Source: Athripsodes cinereus
Lineage: Eukaryota; Arthropoda; Insecta; Trichoptera; Leptoceridae
Length of the DNA: 64,000 nucleotides
Reading direction: 5' to 3'
Assembly (NCBI GenBank): GCA_947579605.1
Contig: CANPUW010000007.1
Coordinates: forward strand, 1-64,000
Below, in pieces: positions 43,443 to 53,881 of the stretch (positions are counted from its first letter, which is position 1; each line of letters begins with the position of its first letter). The translations under genes were made by a program, and so were the position numbers. The notes beneath the pieces were generated by a model, which had not been told where the DNA came from, did no database searches, and worked only from the letters and a program-made list of their open reading frames with translations.

Positions 43443-43508
43443 TAGAGATGCAACGAATATTCGTCAAATATTCGGTATTCGGCAATTATACTATTCGTTG
43501 CATCTCTA
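43443..43508. mobile_element. 66-bp hAT-type hairpin MITE
   Basis: Terminal inverted repeats TAGAGATGCAACGAATA (43443-43459) and the matching complement ending at 43508 are flanked by a perfect 8-bp duplication ATTTATTA (43435-43442 and 43509-43516). The whole element can fold into one hairpin. Its AACGAAT core resembles the TIRs at 3575 and 40382. Confidence 0.92.
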
Positions 43509-43516
43509 ATTTATTA

Positions 43517-44054
43517 CCTTGTAACATATCACTTTTTCTCCGTCCGCTCTTCATTGCTCTTTTCAGGAGCACAGAGCTCTTTTAACAAGCTCCTTCCCTA
43601 TCGTAAGCTACTGTGGCCAACCGAGTCACCGCCAATAGAAATAAACAGGGGAGGGGACAATCTTAGACTCGCATATTTCATAAGTTTAAGACTCCTATTT
43701 ATACCAATATTTAAATGCAGACACAATTTGTATGGGCCCGGAATACTTTAGGGTTATCTATCTCTCTCTCTCTCTCATTCTCTCTTCACAGCATATTTGC
43801 CACATACAATGCCGTCGGTGTAAGTACATTTTGACAATTTATCATAAAAATAAATGAGGAAAGATGATATTCGCCCAAGCCACTGGTGAATCATTTCACT
43901 TCACTTCCCTTGCATCCTATACTTCACTTCACATTTCGAAAAATAGAATACTAATATAATTTCATTTAATTGGGCAATGCATTATATTGGTTAGCTGGAA
44001 GATACCGCCTCCAAGCAACAAGCTCTTAATCACTCGCAAATGTTTTTCCAATAA
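43517..44054. other. Short repeats, (CT)n microsatellite
   Basis: A (CT)n run at 43760-43788 and a LINE-tail-like GGTTAGCTGGAAGATACCGC at 43988-44007 are present. No gene is seen. Confidence 0.4.
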
Positions 44055-44058
44055 AGTG

Positions 44059-45793
44059 TGATATGGGGGGGTGAGAGATGGTGAAAATATGGTTTCGGTT
44101 GAGGATAAAATAAATAAAATATTATGCCAAAAATGCCAACGGCTGAGACTCTACTGGGCTACCCACAGCACTCCAGGAGTTAAAACAATAAAAAAATAAA
44201 ATGGTCTCAATTAAATATATAGTGAGGTTATATAAATAAGAGACGACAAGTTATTTGTAAATAAATGGACAAATGTGTAAAAGACAAATTTAGATTCAAA
44301 TAAACATTTAATTAAAAATAAAAAAATTCTTACCACTATTACAAACACACGTTTAAACAGCAACACAATACTACGACTTACTCACTACCCCGTATTGTCT
44401 GTGCACACGTAATTATCCCAATATAAAAAAACACACTTGATTATTATTTCAATAAAAACGAAAACGTAGCACTTTTAAAATAATTAAATTTCACTTTGCG
44501 ATGATTGTAATGGATCCCACGATGAGGGCGCCTCTGGCATGAAAATGCCTAGAGGCAAACAAGTTGAAGAAGGCGCCCCTTGGCGCAGTGCTGGGAGGGC
44601 GAAGTCCCACGTCCGAGGCTCCTGGAGGCAATTACTAGCCTACACAGGTGCAGAGTTGGCTCGTCATGACTTCAGGAGGAGAATATCTCGACTCAACTGA
44701 AGTCCAGTGACCAGAGACCGACTTGTCTCTCTAAAGGTCAGATGATGAGTCATTGAGTGATGGCAAGAGCAATCCTTCTACCAAGGACAACTGACTACTC
44801 ACTACGACTCGCTGATGATAACTGTTCACCACTGATGGCTGATGGAGACTAACTAATCTTTCAAGGACATTTCTCCGCTGTTCCTTGAGTGGTGTAGAGA
44901 GGGGTTGGTCATATACCCCTCCTACGCTGTGATGCATCTCTGTGCAGCGCCGTGATTGGCTAATTGAATACCAATACACGCTCACCGCAAGTTCCATTGT
45001 ATTGCGAGTACACCTGCACCCTTGTCTGCATTCCAGGAATTATGTACATGATGAAATAAATATTTACAAATAAGTTTGATATTGTTAAGCGTCCAATGCG
45101 CTGATTTATAATTATTAATTAATTCACATATGAATATTTAAAGCGTCTCTTGCACTGATATTAAATATAAAACATTTCTTGTGTCCATTATCACCATTAT
45201 TATTATAGCGTCTTTTCGCACAGCACAAATAACACACATCTTATTCTATTACATAGCACAATACAACCCTTTAGGTAGATAATTAAATACTCAAACTACG
45301 CATGTTACAATAAAATTAAAATTCATACCTAAAGAGTCGTTTACATAATTCAAAATATATCATCGATATCAACATTCAATATCTCGAAGCGTAGGTATAA
45401 AAAATCCAACCAAGCCGATACTAAATAATAATAATACGAAGAAATTCTAAAATATTCATTAAATAATTTGATACATAATGAATGCGCCTTAAGTTGATAC
45501 ATAATGAATGCGCCTTAATCTTTTGTTGATATTATTCTCTTTATTACCCCTGTTGCTATGCAGGTACAAATTTAAATAAACAATAATATTTTGAATGCAG
45601 GTAGGAAGATTAGTAAACAATACATTATTAATGTAGGTACCTTTTGAGTGCAGGCAATTTTTTAATGTCGGGATTTTCAGAGTTCTTATGAACTGCATTG
45701 TCTTATATTGAATTCCCGTACAACTTTCTAAATAACAATTATAATTTTTAATGATAACTTTTCGGCACAATACCTACTATACCGGGCATATCA
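44059..45793 (-). repeat. 3' LTR of the gag-only element
   Basis: The LTR is 1735 bp and carries the 27-nt hairpin at 44530-44556 and a GC-rich block (44515-45000) in otherwise AT-rich sequence. Two small ORFs of 88 and 93 codons occur identically in the other LTR and are not considered genes. The purine-richer stretch AAGGAATAGGTGGCGATT abuts it on the interior side and may be the polypurine tract. Confidence 0.93.
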
Positions 45794-46899
45794 AATCGCC
45801 ACCTATTCCTTGTCGAAAAGTTATCCATTCTTTAAAATACACATCTCACAATTGATTTCTCAAATTCAAAACAAATTATATATCTATAAAATTCAACACA
45901 ATTAGCAAGTAGGTAGGTGCACACACATTTCAATTTAAAATCATAAACAAATTTTAAACGCATTTCTTTTTACTTCACATCTTTAAAAACCAGCTAAATT
46001 CAAATTATAAAAATACATTGTCAAACATACATCTCGTATGTGACCAAAATAAAACAATGTAGATGTGACTCATCATATCAAACGAATATTGTACTCCTTC
46101 ATACTTCTTTGCTACACAAGCATGCTTAGTGACAGCAGACTGGGGACTGGTTCTCTCAGTTGCACATGCATCACTCTCACAAACATTGGACCTCTGTGTC
46201 CCTCACAAAATTCATTTACCTGGACCTCACTGTCCACACGACGAAATACATTGGGGAACTAAGCAGGACGGAACACTCATCGCCTCGATGCTTATCCCAT
46301 ACTAAACAAAACATATCCTTCATACACGCAGAATTACTATCTTTCTCATACACGCAGACTTTCTCTTCAAAACACGCAGAATTACAATTTTCTTCATACA
46401 CGCAGACTTTCTCCTCAAAACACGCAGAATTACCTCTCCTTACAAATAACTCCCCGTGCCAACTGAGAATCCCTCACATATCTCTATCATACAAAGCATC
46501 TCTCTCCTCTGTTACAACTTCCATATTCAGAAAAACAACATTATATTCACACATTCCACACATCCAACATCCACATAAATTATCTTCACACGTTACACTC
46601 ACTGGTTACTTCAAACAAATTCTATTTTCCATATTCCAAATTTAAATTAACATTTCACAACGATTAAAAGAAATAAATGCACATGTAGGCATTTAACAAA
46701 AGTTGCACCTACCTACCTACGTAATGAAAAACATTTTAAACGTGAAAACTATACCTATACATCATTCTAACTTTAATTCTGGGCGCCAGAGATATTTTTA
46801 CGGAAAATATTCAAACCATTTAAAAATATTTAAACAAAAAAACATTTTTCCTATAACAAGCCTATGTCAATCCTGATCCCATTTAACACACACATGTGA
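45794..46899 (-). other. Non-coding 3' interior of the gag-only element
   Basis: No minus-strand ORF was found. At 46320-46440 the short phrase CACGCAGA(A/C)TT recurs five times in a small minisatellite. The region occupies the place where pol would be expected. Confidence 0.6.
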
Positions 46900-47973
46900 T
46901 TATCTGGCTTGATTGAATTTTCTCCTCGACTTCAAGCATCGAGAATCCATATCGATGAACAAATTATAATAATAATCATCGATGGCATAACATTGGTATT
47001 TGATTCGATTGACGGACGCATATTTTATCTTTTTGAACAATATCAACGCTGTTCTACGGCGACGCGATATTTTTCTATTCACGAATCTAATAATAATTAT
47101 AGCTGTACATATAAGCAAACGTGTGCAGCTTTCCGCGATCAATCCCGCGACGATCAGCATTGCCAACACTGATTTCAACACCCACGCGAAAGACTTAACC
47201 CATTCGTGAATAGAGGGAGGTGTGAGTACCTCCCGTTCGGTGTCCTCATCTATCTCTTCCTCCGAGAGGGTAACCCCATCCTCTACGGGTACAATTTCCT
47301 CCCTAGCGTCCTGGCTAGGTACATACCGAACCTCATCGCGAACAGATGCTATGCCTGGAAGATTATCTAACACAACCTGATAACTCTCTGTGATCACCTC
47401 AGGTTCAGATTGTCCCTCCGGAGTGTATTCTGGAAAGTCCAGGCGCCATACCAACTCTTGCAAATGTTCCAGATTAACTAACTCCCGACCATTAATCCTC
47501 GTCCTATACCACGATGTCATTTGCTTCCATACGCTCATTGCTGGTCCTTCATCTTTAAATAATACATGGCCATACCCTTTTAAACGATTGTTTATCCTGA
47601 CCTTCCAGTCAACAAAATCACTCCCCAGTTCATCCCGACCTTGACACACTGTCAACAGGTCATTATAGATCGCATTTATCTGCCCTTCCACACCAAACCT
47701 TCGCAAAATTACTTCTTTGAATACACCCCATCGACAATACCGAAACCCCAGAGACTTCCAGTACCGCTTTGCGTCGCCGCGCAAGCAATACACAGCCTCC
47801 CTTGGCAATTCATCTTCCCACTCAAGCTTCCAGCGTTCCTCGCATTCTTTGAGGAACCGTTCGGGGCCTTCATCAGTCCAGCCTCCGAACGAAAGCGAAA
47901 ATTCGCGCTCATAGCATCTGATATCCGACACCTTATCCATCGATCGAATCATATCGTAATACACAATAAACAC
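46900..47973 (-). CDS. Gag-like protein with C-terminal membrane segments
   Basis: Up to 357 codons. The start may be the first Met (47973) or the third, before DKVSDIRCYE. Residues about 35-140 resemble a Ty3/Gypsy-type capsid (retrotrans_gag) region: GPERFLKECEERWKLEWEDE, LRGDAKRYWKSLGFRYCRWG, FKEVILRRFGVEGQINAIYN and SDFVDWKVRINNRLKGYG. An acidic linker follows (EEEIDEDTERE, about 240). Two hydrophobic stretches come next (VLKSVLAMLIVAGLIA and LLICTAIIIIRFV, about 268-300) and then a very basic segment (NRKISRRRRT). There is no CCHC knuckle or protease motif. I infer a capsid-forming protein that is membrane-anchored, for example by a hairpin or as a type of Gag-TM fusion. The assignment rests on pattern similarity only. 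Confidence 0.7.
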   Translation of the reverse strand: MFIVYYDMIRSMDKVSDIRCYEREFSLSFGGWTDEGPERFLKECEERWKLEWEDELPREAVYCLRGDAKRYWKSLGFRYCRWGVFKEVILRRFGVEGQINAIYNDLLTVCQGRDELGSDFVDWKVRINNRLKGYGHVLFKDEGPAMSVWKQMTSWYRTRINGRELVNLEHLQELVWRLDFPEYTPEGQSEPEVITESYQVVLDNLPGIASVRDEVRYVPSQDAREEIVPVEDGVTLSEEEIDEDTEREVLTPPSIHEWVKSFAWVLKSVLAMLIVAGLIAESCTRLLICTAIIIIRFVNRKISRRRRTALILFKKIKYASVNRIKYQCYAIDDYYYNLFIDMDSRCLKSRRKFNQAR

Positions 47974-48164
47974 ATGTCAATAAAACAAAGCCAAAAGTCA
48001 AAACAATACACATTCGCCATTACAAATAACTTGTCAGTTCATTATATGAAATAAAATAATATCCCCTCCTCCAATATCACAAATAATACAGTTGAAAAAT
48101 TAAAAGAAGATCTCAGGGATGGATTCGTTGTAGCGATTATACACAGATGTGTATTTTTTCGCTA

Positions 48165-48186
48165 CGAGCCCCACGTTCGGAAGCCA
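48165..48186 (-). promoter_or_regulatory. Likely tRNA primer-binding site
   Basis: Three bases inside the 5' LTR the minus strand reads TGGCTTCCGAACGTGGGGCT. The TGG start and the AACGTGGGGCTCG stretch match the complement of the 3' end of a tRNA-Lys(CUU)-type molecule as I remember it (13 bases match exactly, the acceptor part less well). Position and TGG start are as expected for a primer site. Confidence 0.6.
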
Positions 48187-48189
48187 ATA

Positions 48190-49924
48190 TGATATGGGGG
48201 GGTGAGAGATGGTGAAAATATGGTTTCGGTTGAGGATAAAATAAATAAAATATTATGCCAAAAATGCCAACGGCTGAGACTCTACTGGGCTACCCACAGC
48301 ACTCCAGGAGTTAAAACAATAAAAAAATAAAATGGTCTCAATTAAATATATAGTGAGGTTATATAAATAAGAGACGACAAGTTATTTGTAAATAAATGGA
48401 CAAATGTGTAAAAGACAAATTTAGATTCAAATAAACATTTAATTAAAAATAAAAAAATTCTTACCACTATTACAAACACACGTTTAAACAGCAACACAAT
48501 ACTACGACTTACTCACTACCCCGTATTGTCTGTGCACACGTAATTATCCCAATATAAAAAAACACACTTGATTATTATTTCAATAAAAACGAAAACGTAG
48601 CACTTTTAAAATAATTAAATTTCACTTTGCGATGATTGTAATGGATCCCACGATGAGGGCGCCTCTGGCATGAAAATGCCTAGAGGCAAACAAGTTGAAG
48701 AAGGCGCCCCTTGGCGCAGTGCTGGGAGGGCGAAGTCCCACGTCCGAGGCTCCTGGAGGCAATTACTAGCCTACACAGGTGCAGAGTTGGCTCGTCATGA
48801 CTTCAGGAGGAGAATATCTCGACTCAACTGAAGTCCAGTGACCAGAGACCGACTTGTCTCTCTAAAGGTCAGATGATGAGTCATTGAGTGATGGCAAGAG
48901 CAATCCTTCTACCAAGGACAACTGACTACTCACTACGACTCGCTGATGATAACTGTTCACCACTGATGGCTGATGGAGACTAACTAATCTTTCAAGGACA
49001 TTTCTCCGCTGTTCCTTGAGTGGTGTAGAGAGGGGTTGGTCATATACCCCTCCTACGCTGTGATGCATCTCTGTGCAGCGCCGTGATTGGCTAATTGAAT
49101 ACCAATACACGCTCACCGCAAGTTCCATTGTATTGCGAGTACACCTGCACCCTTGTCTGCATTCCAGGAATTATGTACATGATGAAATAAATATTTACAA
49201 ATAAGTTTGATATTGTTAAGCGTCCAATGCGCTGATTTATAATTATTAATTAATTCACATATGAATATTTAAAGCGTCTCTTGCACTGATATTAAATATA
49301 AAACATTTCTTGTGTCCATTATCACCATTATTATTATAGCGTCTTTTCGCACAGCACAAATAACACACATCTTATTCTATTACATAGCACAATACAACCC
49401 TTTAGGTAGATAATTAAATACTCAAACTACGCATGTTACAATAAAATTAAAATTCATACCTAAAGAGTCGTTTACATAATTCAAAATATATCATCGATAT
49501 CAACATTCAATATCTCGAAGCGTAGGTATAAAAAATCCAACCAAGCCGATACTAAATAATAATAATACGAAGAAATTCTAAAATATTCATTAAATAATTT
49601 GATACATAATGAATGCGCCTTAAGTTGATACATAATGAATGCGCCTTAATCTTTTGTTGATATTATTCTCTTTATTACCCCTGTTGCTATGCAGGTACAA
49701 ATTTAAATAAACAATAATATTTTGAATGCAGGTAGGAAGATTAGTAAACAATACATTATTAATGTAGGTACCTTTTGAGTGCAGGCAATTTTTTAATGTC
49801 GGGATTTTCAGAGTTCTTATGAACTGCATTGTCTTATATTGAATTCCCGTACAACTTTCTAAATAACAATTATAATTTTTAATGATAACTTTTCGGCACA
49901 ATACCTACTATACCGGGCATATCA
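48190..49924 (-). repeat. 5' LTR of the gag-only element
   Basis: 1735 bp, same length and apparently same sequence as 44059-45793. On the minus strand it would hold the promoter and transcript start. The hairpin is at 48661-48687. Confidence 0.93.
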
Positions 49925-49928
49925 AGTG

Positions 49929-50669
49929 GTATTATTAATTATTTTGTAAAATCATAGATATAAACCCCTTGATCCATAATAATGTAATCAATATAAACCC
50001 TCTTTATCTTTAACACTGCAAACATGTATTCTATATGTAAAATAATCTATTTGGGCTAAATCAGATCATATTATACAATTCTATATATGAATACATGATT
50101 GTGCAATACATTAAAAGATCAACGATTTAGGTACATATCTCGCATAAATTACTTTGCCAATGCAATTTAACTGTTTAATTTAACTTTTTAATGCTCAATT
50201 TAAAGGTACATCATCGTGCAAAGATAATGAATTTCATTATATATGAAGACATGATTTTGCAATATGTAACATATCAATGATTGGCATCTCGTGTAATTTC
50301 CTGCACAAATAGGACTATTTACTGATTTAAGGATTTTGAAACACTTACGAAATTATGAAGTACATGCTTATACCAATCTTTCGGGATCGCTGAGGATTCA
50401 TAATACACAATTTACTCGAAAGTTAAATCATTGCAGGTATATCTTGCACATACAGTTATAAGAATTTGTTTCAATTGAAGTTTGTGAATTTGAACATAAA
50501 ACAACAAGAAAGAACTTACTCTCTGTCCAATATTTTGAAGCACAATTCAAAGACAGGTTGCCTTTGAAGTAAAAGCATTATGCAATATCACTTACTCCTC
50601 TTTCTTCTATATTTTTTTCCAACCGATGGAGAGTTCTCGTACCTACTATTAATTTATCCTCGTCGCCAC
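49929..50669. other. Unassigned AT-rich sequence
   Basis: Nothing recognised. A weak internal repetition (ATGAATACATGATTGTGCAATA near 50086 and ATGAAGACATGATTTTGCAATA near 50240) suggests an old duplication of about 155 bp. Confidence 0.4.
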
Positions 50670-50860
50670 TTGTACTGTTTGCTCCCTCGAAGATCACTGG
50701 CTCTGGCTCACACCAAACAGCAACTGGCTTGCTATTTCACAATACTCCAGTTCTTATACTGTTCTGTGTCAGAGACAATGTACCTGTCAATTTACATTGA
50801 CAGTCCCACACACCACAGATGTACAATCTGTGGATAGTTTACCAATGTGCATACACTACA
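50670..50860 (+). repeat. 191-bp sequence repeated exactly at 37546
   Basis: See the copy at 37546-37736: same length, no difference seen, unrelated flanks. Confidence 0.9.
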
Positions 50861-51962
50861 CGTATATTATTATTAAGTTATTATTTGTATAGCTTTTTAA
50901 TTTTTTATAATTTCTCTTTATCCTGTAAAAGGCATTAGCCGTATATTAGATAAATAAATAAATAAAAATTGACTATAGTAATTTGATTCTGAATATAGCA
51001 GAACATGAGGATAATTTTAGCACAATGCAACAGGCGACGCTGAAGCGCTTACAGCGCCATAATCCTCCATATTGTTTTTATTTTTGAAATTAAAAATGTA
51101 TGGTGAAATTTATTTTCTTCATAATTTTTCTTCCCGTGAATTTGTAAGATATTTTAATAGCCTATCGGCTATTCGCGGTGGAGAAGAATCCAACAAATTA
51201 GAGATCATTCAAATCGGTACAGCCATTCTTGAGTTATAAATGGTGTAACACACACATCTTCCTTTTATATATAGGATTTAAATAATTTTTTATCAAGATT
51301 ATTGTAGCCATGATGTTTTCATTGTTTTGGATTTTGTAAATTTATCCACTAAATACTTGTTATATTTTTTGTAATCAAAGGCAATTATGCCGTAAATAAA
51401 TATATAAAATAAATTATCTGCATTCATTATTATTTTAAAATTATGAATGATTTTTTGAAATTTTTACAATGGTCCACAAGCCAATATACGCATATGAATT
51501 TTTTTAGCAATATTGATGAAATAAGAGACAAATTGTTCACGATAATAATACCTTCCTCATATTAAAACCGTATATTATATAACCTACACTTTATATTACA
51601 ATACTCAATTAAAACGAATATTATTAGATTTTTTATTGTTTCATGGATCATATCCAGACGTCTTAATGTTTGTGTAATTATTTATTTCAAAGTATATCCA
51701 TCTATATACAGATGGTTATTCTTTCAATGAAGTGTTCCAATGTATTGGATATTCTTATTACCCATATATTGTAGAGACAATACACCAGCCACTACTACAT
51801 GTAAATATATATTACACCAGTCATTACTCATCAAACTGCTGTTTTGTAATTTTTTTATGAATCGTAAAATGCGATATGTAATATAATACTTATGTCAATA
51901 TGTACATTATTGTTTTTTCTTTGTAAAAAATTGATTATAAATTTTTATATTGCTAGTAAATA
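50861..51962. other. AT-rich with LINE tail and dispersed-repeat fragments
   Basis: At 50928-50970 there is a plus-strand LINE 3'-end motif, GTAAAAGGCATTAGCCGTAT, with an (AAAT)n tail. At 51120-51260 there is a fragment with CAAATCGGTACAGCCATTCT and TTATATATAGGA, a type of repeat tail common in insect genomes. No gene is seen. Confidence 0.45.
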
Positions 51963-52110
51963 ATTTAATTATTTATTTATTTAAACACATTCACGGTTTT
52001 CGCCTTTTACATGTTAACAGCACAAAATAAATATCACAACAACAAGCAAATTCAAAGTCATAAAAAATAATAATCAAAATAATAAGCAAAAATAATAATT
52101 AAGTCCACTT
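51963..52110 (-). mobile_element. LINE 3' tail, minus strand
   Basis: An antisense (AAAT)n tail followed by the 3'-end motif (GTAAAAGGCGAAAACCGTGA in reverse) and an A-rich UTR similar in texture to 8300-8470. It is truncated just before the RLE-LINE fragment. Confidence 0.55.
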
Positions 52111-52119
52111 TGGTTTTGT

Positions 52120-53225
52120 TTAGCAATAAATCCTCTATCCAATTTATTAAATGAATCCAAATATGGAATCAAAATTAACGAAAATATTCGTTCGTCAACA
52201 AAAATATCGCATTTAATGTATATGGACGATATAAAAATATACGCTAAATCGGATACCGAATTAGAAAAACTAATAAGTATAACAAAAAAATTCTCAAACA
52301 ACATAAGAATGTCTTTTGGGCTAGATAAATGTAAAACATTACACATTGAAAAAGGTAAAATTATAGAATGTCAGGATATAGTTTCTAATTATCAAATTAA
52401 TAACATGAATAGTAATGAAATATACAAATATTTAGGTTTTCCGCAATCTAAAAATTTAAATCACTCTTTAATCAAAACTCAATTAACAAATGATTTTAAA
52501 GATAGACTTAATAAAATATATAAATGTGATCTATCGGCCAAAAACATAATAAAAGCAATAAACGCGTGGGCAATCCCATTATTAACACTCATTTGGCATC
52601 ACAAAATGGTCTAAAACGGATCTAGATAAATTAGAAAGACTTATTAGAACACAATTAACACGTTCGCGGGCGAAACGGTTATAGCCGCTCTATGAGCTTG
52701 TCTAGGACTGGACGAAACAGCAATAGCCGTCGTGATAAAACGTTATTACTAGGGACGAAACGGCTATTTCTGTTAGAACTTGCATACATGTAGCATTCGT
52801 GCGTCCCTACAGAAATCCAAAGAACACGGTTGGTATGCTTTTGGCGCCAAAAATAAAAAAAAAACTTTTTATAATAAAAATACAATTTGAGATGATGTCA
52901 TGACTCAAAACACATAAAAATAAGTGTGTTTTTTCTAGCCTACTTCACATTTAGTGCGCCCGCGAACGTGTTAACAAAAAATAGATATCATCATCCAAAT
53001 TCCGCAAAAGAAAGGTTGGTTCTGCCTAGGAGTATAGGAGGAAGAGGAATTGTTAACATTTCCTCTTTACATAATAATCAAATAGAATCCCATAAAACAT
53101 TTTTTAAGAACAAACAAAATAATTCTATATTACATAAAATTATAATACAGGCCGATAAAAATCATACACCTTTAAATTTAAATGACGAAACAGTAGGTCC
53201 GCAATTAAACTATTTAAATGTGTTG
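52120..53225 (+). pseudogene. RLE-type LINE fragment (RT palm to linker)
   Basis: The frame from about 52120 reads NLLNESKYGIKINERIFSST, then ISHLMYMDDIKIYAKSD (RT catalytic box YMDD), EIYKYLGFPQSKNLNHSL and KAINAWAIPLL. It is cut at 52659 by a TTAA element and resumes at 52975 with KNRYHHPNSAKERLVLPRSI, GGRGIVNISSLHNNQ and NDETVGPQLNYLNVL. It aligns with the minus-strand copy at 21510-22008. It ends where TTAGG repeats begin (53226). A frameshift lies near 52590. The upstream RT and downstream endonuclease are missing. Confidence 0.82.
52659..52970. mobile_element. 312-bp piggyBac-like MITE with TTAA duplication
   Basis: TTAA at 52655-52658 and 52971-52974; perfect 14-bp inverted ends CACGTTCGCGGGCG and CGCCCGCGAACGTG. 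The interior repeats the phrase GACGAAAC with (G/A)GC(T/A)AT (near 52668, 52713 and 52753). Removing it with one TTAA restores the reading of the host RT. No transposase is present. Confidence 0.92.
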
Positions 53226-53252
53226 TAGGTTAGGTTAGGTTAGGTTAGGTTT
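53226..53252. repeat. Short TTAGG array at the 3' end of telomeric LINE A
   Basis: About five TTAGG units lie between the RLE-LINE fragment and a poly-T tract (poly(A) on the minus strand). They are the junction expected for a LINE inserted into telomeric repeats. Confidence 0.88.
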
Positions 53253-53881
53253 ATTTTTTTTTTTTTTTTTTTTATTCCTTTATTTCATGCCTTGCTTGTT
53301 ACTTAACAGGGTTACTTAACACTTAACTAAATACTTACAAGGCTTTGTTACAGATTTAATTTATAAACTAATAATTTGATTCTCCTAGCTAAAACAAACG
53401 TAGTATCGTCCTATGTATTAATTAAATTCTTTACTAAACTTACTACAGTTTCTTGTGCATATTATCACCTGTTTTTCTATTTTACTATATACAATCAATA
53501 CAAACTACTACAAATAACTACTACAAATAATGAAAAACTCTAAAACTTTATAGCATTAAATCCTATGCAATATACCAAATTATGCTATTTATTTACACTA
53601 TACAAAGCAAAAACTTATAACTAAGAAATCTTATGCAGTTTTCCTCCTTTATCATTATACCGTATAACTTGATAAGGCCTATCTCTATATAGAATTTATA
53701 ACTATTTAATCTTGCAATTTTCCTTCCAATATAAGTAGTCCATCATATACACAACACAACCAAAAAACAGAAAGAGCTCATTTCTAAACCATATTTCAAT
53801 CAATCATGCCACCATTTTTCATAGCACTTTTATATCTAGTGATTAAATTAATGTCCAAGCCACATTGTTGGCAGCGTCAAT

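Larger units (their letters stand above)
44059..49924 (-). mobile_element. Complete gag-only LTR retrotransposon with 1735-bp LTRs
   Basis: Two direct repeats of equal length (44059-45793 and 48190-49924) both run TGATAT...ATATCA and are flanked outside by a 4-bp duplication AGTG (44055-44058 and 49925-49928). By eye I see no difference between the LTRs, so the insertion is young. The 2396-bp interior reads on the minus strand: tRNA-primer-like site, 190-bp leader, one Gag-like ORF, then 1.1 kb without coding capacity. There is no protease, RT, RNase H or integrase, so the element must depend on another element's enzymes. The 4-bp duplication fits Ty3/Gypsy or BEL-like integration. Confidence 0.93.

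Noticed and set aside
44731..44997. 88-codon ORF repeated identically at 48862-49128
   Set aside because: It lies inside the LTRs, so it is duplicated with them. No family resemblance, and it is not conserved in the older LTR copies at 1-651 and 952-2651.
45489..45770. 93-codon ORF repeated at 49620-49901
   Set aside because: Same reason: LTR sequence in two identical copies. The diverged LTR at 952-2651 breaks the frame.
46160..46645. 161-codon plus-strand ORF in the LTR element interior
   Set aside because: It is antisense to the element, Ser/His-rich and generated partly by the CACGCAGA minisatellite. There is no supporting motif.
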